Shown: positions 59,131-64,000 of the stretch, piece by piece
Position numbering within the stretch: the first letter of the stretch is position 1
Layout of the letters: each line of letters opens with the position of its first letter
The notes under the pieces: model-generated
What the model was told of the DNA's origin: nothing
Seen by the model: the letters and a program-made list of their open reading frames with translations, nothing else
Database searches by the model: none
Assembly: GCF_009733595.1 (NCBI RefSeq)
Contig: NZ_WOFH01000008.1
Coordinates: 186,001 to 250,000, forward strand
Length of the DNA stretch: 64,000 bases
Direction of reading: 5' to 3'
Source: Actinomadura litoris
Lineage (GTDB): Bacteria; Actinomycetota; Actinomycetes; Streptosporangiales; Streptosporangiaceae
Position numbers and translations under genes: made by a program

Positions 59131-60957
59131 TCAGATCAGGGGGCGCTGCGCCTTCTTGCCCTCCTCGTAGACGGCGCGGGCCCGCGCCGTGGACTCCAGC
59201 GTCGAGACCTCCGCGACCGGCACGTCCCACCAGGACTCGCTGTCGGGCGCGGGCACGGTCGGGTCCGTCTCCACGTGCACGACCGTCGTCCGGGACGAGT
59301 CCCGCGCCCGCGTGAGCGCGGTGCGGAACTCGCCGGCGGTGGTGGCGCGCAGCACATCGGCGCCGAGCGCGGCGGCGTTCGCGGCGAGGTCGCCGGGCAG
59401 CCGGAACCGGGTGCCGAAGCGCTCCGCGCCGACCGACTCCGACAGGTTGCCGATCGAGGCGAACCCGTGGTTCTGGACGAGCACGACGACGAGCTTCACG
59501 CCGTCCGCGACGGCGGTGACCAGCTCCTGCGCCATCATCAGGTACGAGCCGTCGCCGACGAGGACGAACACCTCCCGGTCGGGCGCGGCGAGCTTCACGC
59601 CGAGGCCACCGGCGATCTCGTAGCCCATGCAGGAGTAGCCGTACTCGACGTGGTAGCCCTTCGGGTCGCGCGTCCGCCACAGCTTGTGCAGGTCGCCGGG
59701 CATCGACCCGGCCGCGCACACCACGACGTCGCGCGGTCCGCTCACCTCGTTGACGATGCCGATGATCTCCGACTGGGCCGGGAGCGGGCCGTGGCCGAGG
59801 CCGTAGGCGTGGTCGACGGCGGCGTTCCAGCGCCCGGCCAGCGCGGCGGTCTCGCGCCGGTAGGACGCGGCGACCGCGTGGCCGCCCAGCGCGACCCGCA
59901 GCGCGGCGAGCCCGGCGCGGGCGTCGGCGAGCAGCGGGACGCCCGCGTGCTTGGCGGTGTCCGGCGCGGCGACGTTGAGGTTCACGAACCGGACGCCGGG
60001 GCGCGCGAACGCCGTCCGCGAGCCGGTGGTGAAGTCGCTGTAGCGGGTGCCGACGCCGAGCACGACGTCGGCCTCGCGGGCCAGCGCGTTGGCGGCGGTC
60101 GTGCCCGTCGCGCCGACCGCGCCGACCGAGGCGGGGTGGTCCCACGGCAGCGAGCCCTTGCCCGCCTGCGTCTCCGCGACCGGGATGCCGGTCTCGGCGG
60201 CGAGCGCGGCCAGCTCGGCGGTCGCGCCGGAGTAGATGGCGCCGCCGCCCGCGACGATCAGCGGCCGCTCGGCCGTCCGCAGCAGCGCCGCCGCCTCCTC
60301 CAGCGCGGCGGGCTCGGGGACGGCGCGCGGGACCCGCCAGGTCCGCTCGGCGAACAGCTCCACCGGCCAGTCGTGCGCCTCGGCCTGCACGTCCTGCGGC
60401 AGCGCGAGCGTGACCGCGCCGGTCTCGGCCGGGTCGGTCAGCACCCGCATGGCCGCGAGCAGCGCGGCGGGGAGCTGCTCGGGACGGTTGATCCGGTCCC
60501 AGTACCGCGACACCGGCTTGAAGCAGTCGTTCACCGACACGTCGTAGGACCGCGCGTCCTCCAGCTCCTGGAGCACCGGGTTCGCGACCCGGGTCGCGAA
60601 CACGTCGCCGGGCAGCAGCAGCACCGGGATCCGGTTGATCGTCGCGAGCGCCGCGCCCGTCACCATGTTCGTCGCGCCCGGCCCGACCGACGTCGTGCAC
60701 GCGTACGCGCGGAGCCGGTCGTGCATCCGCGCGTACCCGACCGCCGCGTGCACCATCGCCTGCTCGTTGCGCGCGGCGCGGTAGGGCAGGGAGTCGTCCT
60801 GGAGCAGCGCCTGGCCGAGGCCCGCCACGTTGCCGTGGCCGAAGATGCCGAAGCAGCCGGCGAAGAAGCGGCGGCGCTCGCCGTCGCGCTCGGTCCACTG
60901 GTTCGCCAGGAAGCGGACGACCGCCTGCCCGACGGTGAGCCGCTCGGTCGCGGTCAT
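59131..60957 (-). CDS. iolD: 3D-(3,5/4)-trihydroxycyclohexane-1,2-dione acylhydrolase (ThDP enzyme)
   Basis: 608-aa thiamin-diphosphate enzyme of inositol catabolism that opens the ring to 5-deoxy-glucuronate. Three-domain TPP fold: the N-terminal PYR domain has the catalytic Glu in RNEQAMVHAAVGYAR; the C-terminal PP domain has the metal-ThDP motif VGDGSYLMM ... NHGFASIG; the middle Rossmann-like domain is LIVAGGGAIYSGATAEL. The start overlaps the iolB stop (ATGA). Last gene of the operon. Confidence 0.95.
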   Translation of the reverse strand: MTATERLTVGQAVVRFLANQWTERDGERRRFFAGCFGIFGHGNVAGLGQALLQDDSLPYRAARNEQAMVHAAVGYARMHDRLRAYACTTSVGPGATNMVTGAALATINRIPVLLLPGDVFATRVANPVLQELEDARSYDVSVNDCFKPVSRYWDRINRPEQLPAALLAAMRVLTDPAETGAVTLALPQDVQAEAHDWPVELFAERTWRVPRAVPEPAALEEAAALLRTAERPLIVAGGGAIYSGATAELAALAAETGIPVAETQAGKGSLPWDHPASVGAVGATGTTAANALAREADVVLGVGTRYSDFTTGSRTAFARPGVRFVNLNVAAPDTAKHAGVPLLADARAGLAALRVALGGHAVAASYRRETAALAGRWNAAVDHAYGLGHGPLPAQSEIIGIVNEVSGPRDVVVCAAGSMPGDLHKLWRTRDPKGYHVEYGYSCMGYEIAGGLGVKLAAPDREVFVLVGDGSYLMMAQELVTAVADGVKLVVVLVQNHGFASIGNLSESVGAERFGTRFRLPGDLAANAAALGADVLRATTAGEFRTALTRARDSSRTTVVHVETDPTVPAPDSESWWDVPVAEVSTLESTARARAVYEEGKKAQRPLI

Positions 60958-61820
60958 CGTTCTCCCTCCAGGTGCCCGCGGCGTCCGGCCGCCGACGTCA
61001 TCGGCAGCCTCGGGTCGGGCGGCAGGTCCGGCCAGGTGCCGCGGATCCAGGCGTGCGCCGGGTCGTCGCAGATCTTCCAGACGCGCTCGCCCGGCCCCGC
61101 CATCACGTTCAGGTAGTACAGGTCGTAGCCGGGCACCGCCATCGACGGGCCGTGCCAGCCGTGCGGGATCAGCACCGCGTCACCGGTGCGGACCTCCTCC
61201 AGCACGTCGGTGCTGCCGTAGACGCGCTGGTAGCCCATGCCGGGGCCGCCGTCCGGCGCGTCCGCGACCTCGAAGTAGTAGATCTCCTCCAGCACGGACT
61301 CGTCCGGGGTGTCCTCGTCGTGCTTGTGCGGCGGGTAGGACGACCAGTTGCCGCCCGGCGTCAGCACCTCGCAGGCGATCAGCCGGTCGGCCTCGAACGC
61401 GTCCGGCGTGCAGAAGTTGGTGACCTGCCGCGCCATCCGCCCGGCCCCGCGCAGCTCGACCGGCACGTCCTCGGCCGGGCCGTAGCGGGGCCGCAGCCGC
61501 CGCTCGCAGCGGGCCGAGGGCAGCGCGAACCGCCCGCCGTCCCGCGAGACGACCCGCAGTGCCGCTTCGCGGGGCGCGTAGGCGAAGTCGGTCACCCGGG
61601 AGAACACGTCGGGACGGCCTTCGAGGTCGAAGGTCTCCGTGCCGCCGTCGGCCTCGATGGTGACCGCGCACGACCCGGCGAGCGGCAGCACGAGGGTCTC
61701 GGCGCCGCCGGTCTCCAGCACCGCCTCCTCCCCCGGCGCGAGCGTGAGGACGCGCAGGCCCGAGTACGTCCAGCCCGCGCCGTCCGGCGTGATCTCCAGC
61801 GAGACCTCCGGGGCGCTCAC
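60954..61820 (-). CDS. iolB: 5-deoxy-glucuronate isomerase
   Basis: 288-aa bicupin that converts 5-deoxy-glucuronate to 2-deoxy-5-keto-gluconate. CEVLTPGGNWSSYPPHKHDE holds the metal-binding His pair, EEIYYFEVADAPDGG follows with the Glu ligand, and VLIPHGWHGPSMAVPG carries the last His. The GTG start overlaps the aldolase stop (GTGA). Length normal. Confidence 0.95.
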   Translation of the reverse strand: MSAPEVSLEITPDGAGWTYSGLRVLTLAPGEEAVLETGGAETLVLPLAGSCAVTIEADGGTETFDLEGRPDVFSRVTDFAYAPREAALRVVSRDGGRFALPSARCERRLRPRYGPAEDVPVELRGAGRMARQVTNFCTPDAFEADRLIACEVLTPGGNWSSYPPHKHDEDTPDESVLEEIYYFEVADAPDGGPGMGYQRVYGSTDVLEEVRTGDAVLIPHGWHGPSMAVPGYDLYYLNVMAGPGERVWKICDDPAHAWIRGTWPDLPPDPRLPMTSAAGRRGHLEGER

Positions 61821-62695
61821 AGCAGCCCCACCGCGGCGTCCACGGCGGCGGCGACGTCGTCGTCCGGCGGGTACAGCAGCGTGCGCCCCACCACCAGGCC
61901 GCGGACGGACGGCAGCGCCAGCGCCTTCGCCCATCCGGCGAGCGCCGCGTCCGGATCGGCGGGCACCTCGCCGCCGAGCAGGACGGCGGGCAGCGTCGAA
62001 GCCGCCATGACCTCCTCCATCCGGTCCACCACCGGGACCTTCAGCCACGTGTGGGCCGACGTCGCGCCGAGCCCCGAGGCGATCGACATCACCTGGATCA
62101 TCGCCTCCGGCGTCAGCACGTTGCGGACCCTCCCGCCGCCCGCCCGCGTCGACAGGAACGGCTCCACCATCGCCATCAGCCCGTGCTCGGCGAGGCCCGT
62201 GACCGCGTGCGCGCACGACTCCAGCGTCCGCGCGGTCGCCGGGTCCTCCAGGTCGACGCGCAGCAGCATCTTGCCGCCGTCCAGCCCGGCCGCCGCGATC
62301 GCGGCCGGGGTGTACCCGGTGAACCGGTCGTCGATCTCGAACGCCGAGCCGGCGAGCCCGCCCCGGTTCATCGACCCGAGCACGACCTTGCCGTCCAGCG
62401 CGCCGAGGAGCAGCAGGTCCTCGATGACGTCGGGGGTGCCGAGCACGCCGTCCACGCCGGGACGGGCGAGCGCGGCGCACATCCGCTCCAGCAGCCGGCC
62501 CCGGTCGCCCATGGCGAGCGGGTCGTCCCCGGCGCGCAGCGCGCCGCGCGCCGGATGGTCCGCCGCGATGATCATCAGCCGGGCGGGCGGCGCGGCCGGC
62601 CGCCGCCGGTTCGCGGCGGCCTCCGCGACCGCCCCGGGCCGCGTCGCGCGCGTCTCGATCACGCCGGCGAGCCGTTCGGCGAAGGTCCCGGTCAA
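61817..62695 (-). CDS. Cgl0159-type (beta/alpha)8 aldolase-like protein of the iol operon
   Basis: 292 aa, class I aldolase-type TIM barrel. LMIIAADHPARGALRAG and GVLGTPDVIEDLLLLG start the barrel; TWLKVPVVDRMEEV near the end carries a Lys suited to Schiff-base chemistry, and VRGLVVGRTLLYPP is the phosphate-binding end. Often annotated as deoxyribose-phosphate aldolase. In this operon it probably takes the IolJ role, splitting 2-deoxy-5-keto-gluconate 6-phosphate. The TTG start overlaps the iolC stop (TTGA) and follows GGGGGAGG; no ATG fits. Confidence 0.87.
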   Translation of the reverse strand: MTGTFAERLAGVIETRATRPGAVAEAAANRRRPAAPPARLMIIAADHPARGALRAGDDPLAMGDRGRLLERMCAALARPGVDGVLGTPDVIEDLLLLGALDGKVVLGSMNRGGLAGSAFEIDDRFTGYTPAAIAAAGLDGGKMLLRVDLEDPATARTLESCAHAVTGLAEHGLMAMVEPFLSTRAGGGRVRNVLTPEAMIQVMSIASGLGATSAHTWLKVPVVDRMEEVMAASTLPAVLLGGEVPADPDAALAGWAKALALPSVRGLVVGRTLLYPPDDDVAAAVDAAVGLL

Positions 62696-63645
62696 CGCGG
62701 CGCCTCCCCCTGCTGGGTCTTCTCCATCAGTTCCTCGACCTCCGGTTCGGTGGGCATCGCGTCGGCGCAGGCCAGGCGGGAGGCGACCAGCGCCCCGGCG
62801 GCGCTCGCGAAGCGGAGCGTGCGGGCGAGGTCCCAGCCGTCCAGCAGGCCGTGGCAGACGGCGCCGCCGAACGCGTCGCCCGCGCCGAGGCCGTTGACGA
62901 CCTCGACCGGCGTCGGCGGCACCTCGACGACCTCCTCGGCCGTGGCGGCCAGCGTGCCGCGCGGCCCCTGCTTGACGATGGCGATCGACACGCCGCGCTC
63001 CAGCAGCGCCCGCGCGGCGGCGTGCGGCTCGCGCTCGCCGACGGCCAGCTCGCACTCCTCCAGGTTCCCGATCGCCACGGTGGCGTGGTCGAGGGCGCGG
63101 CCGACGCGCTCGCGCGCCTCGTCCCGCGACTCCCAGAACATCGGGCGCCAGTCCAGGTCCAGGACGGTCGTGCCGGTGTTCGCGGCCATCGCGGCGAGCG
63201 TGCTGCCGTGGCTGGGCTCCTGCGACAGGCTCGTGACGGTCGCCCAGAAGATCCGCGCCCCGGCGATCGCGTCGAGGTCCAGCTCGTGGCCGTGGATCTC
63301 CAGGTCGGGCGCCTTGGGGTAGCGGTAGAAGTACAGCGGGAAGTCGTCGGGCGGGAAGATCTCGCAGAACGCCAGCGGCGTCGGGAGCCCGGGGACGTCG
63401 GTGACGAACCGGTCGTCCACCCCGTACCCGGCGAGCGCGCGGTGGACGAAGCGGCCGAACGGGTCGGCTCCGGTGCGCGTGATGACGGCCGTCCGGTGGC
63501 CGTACCGGGCGGCGGCGACCGCGACGTTGGTCGGGCTGCCGCCGAGGTACTTGCCGAACGACTCGACCTCCTCCAGCGGGACGCCGGTCTGGAGCGGGTA
63601 GACGTCGACGCTGACCCGCCCCATGGTGATCAGGTCGTGCGTCAT
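62692..63645 (-). CDS. iolC: 5-dehydro-2-deoxygluconokinase
   Basis: 317-aa PfkB/ribokinase-fold kinase that phosphorylates 2-deoxy-5-keto-gluconate. N-terminal YLGGSPTNVAVAAARYG and C-terminal VNGLGAGDAFGGAVCHGLLD (anion hole and catalytic Asp) are the two PfkB signatures. The start overlaps the stop of the preceding TIM-barrel gene (ATGA). Confidence 0.94.
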   Translation of the reverse strand: MTHDLITMGRVSVDVYPLQTGVPLEEVESFGKYLGGSPTNVAVAAARYGHRTAVITRTGADPFGRFVHRALAGYGVDDRFVTDVPGLPTPLAFCEIFPPDDFPLYFYRYPKAPDLEIHGHELDLDAIAGARIFWATVTSLSQEPSHGSTLAAMAANTGTTVLDLDWRPMFWESRDEARERVGRALDHATVAIGNLEECELAVGEREPHAAARALLERGVSIAIVKQGPRGTLAATAEEVVEVPPTPVEVVNGLGAGDAFGGAVCHGLLDGWDLARTLRFASAAGALVASRLACADAMPTEPEVEELMEKTQQGEAPR

Positions 63646-64000
63646 GCCGCCGCCAGGAAGTCGAGGCAGGCGCGGACGTCGCGGGCGGGACCGGCGGACG
63701 GGTCGGGCTCGGCGTCCAGGACCATGTCCTGCTCCAGCACGTACCAGCCGTTGTAGCCCACGCCCTCCAGCGCGTCGATGATGCCGGTGATGTCGATGTC
63801 GCCCTGCCCGAGCGGGCGGTAGATCCCCTCCCGGACGGCGGCGGTGTAGCCGATGTCGCCGGTCTGGACGCGCCGGGCCAGCGCGGCGTCCACGTCCTTC
63901 AGGTGGACGTGCGCGACGCGGCCGGCGGACGCGCGGGCCAGCTCCAGCGGGTCGGTGCCGCCGATGAGCAGGTGCCCGGTGTCCAGGCAGAGCGCGGCGT
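63642..64000 (-). CDS. Sugar phosphate isomerase/epimerase-type TIM barrel, IolE/IolH-like (partial, 5' end outside window)
   Basis: Only the C-terminal 118 codons lie inside. LCLDTGHLLIGGTDPLELAR and VAHVHLKDVD carry metal-binding acidic and His residues of the xylose-isomerase-like fold; GDIDITGIIDALEGVGYNGW and YVLEQDMVLDAEP finish it. In this operon it is probably inosose dehydratase (IolE) or the related IolH, which cannot be separated from the visible part. The stop overlaps the iolC start. It continues past the right edge. Confidence 0.85.
   Translation of the reverse strand, partial: AALCLDTGHLLIGGTDPLELARASAGRVAHVHLKDVDAALARRVQTGDIGYTAAVREGIYRPLGQGDIDITGIIDALEGVGYNGWYVLEQDMVLDAEPDPSAGPARDVRACLDFLAAA

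Overview
The window is high-GC actinobacterial chromosome. GTG and TTG starts are common, neighbouring genes overlap by 4 nt (ATGA/GTGA), and the gene set (SARP regulator, modular PKS, DUF574/SAV_2177-type methyltransferase, kdp and iol loci) fits a mycelial actinomycete of the Streptomyces/Actinomadura type. The genus cannot be fixed from the sequence alone. Both ends cut through genes: a type I polyketide synthase on the left and an inositol-catabolism TIM-barrel gene on the right.

1-20 kb: right-hand part of a polyketide cluster. The last PKS module (KS-AT-ACP, malonyl-type AT, no TE) converges on a tightly coupled tailoring operon (P450, ferredoxin, SnoaL-like protein, atypical SDR, FAD hydroxylase). 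Next come an MsnO8-type flavin oxidoreductase, a DHA2 exporter with a divergent TetR regulator, a complete peptide-type ABC importer operon with an embedded amidohydrolase, a type II thioesterase and a SARP activator. Phased 7-bp repeats upstream of the P450 operon, the ABC operon and the SARP gene suggest one SARP regulon.

20-33 kb: accessory and partly decayed DNA. It holds an LLM oxidoreductase, a DUF1684 gene and the wreck of a second peptide ABC operon. IS481 and Tn3 transposase remnants flank fused fragments of three unrelated genes. A three-gene operon follows: a CHAT-protease/STAND-ATPase/TPR protein, a 57-residue protein and a three-helix membrane protein. This is the best candidate here for a little-described conflict or defence system. 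The region ends at a tRNA-Val 3' half that looks like an attachment-site scar.

33-45 kb: mixed housekeeping and surface functions. These are a GT-C glycosyltransferase/ECF sigma/membrane propeller operon, a secreted chymotrypsin-type protease, a GH25 lysozyme, a coiled-coil protein of unknown role, a stress-type SDR, a broken molybdopterin oxidoreductase, an FMN reductase, a Ppx/GppA phosphatase and a double-GNAT acetyltransferase.

45-54 kb: a complete high-affinity potassium locus (27-residue ORF, kdpF, A, B, C, D, E), preceded by 11-bp-phased repeats that are a candidate KdpE operator. 54-64 kb: an SDR behind a palindromic operator, a ribose/inositol-type ABC importer operon whose first gene is a methyltransferase, and the inositol catabolic operon (TIM-barrel gene, iolC, aldolase, iolB, iolD), which ends at a strong hairpin.
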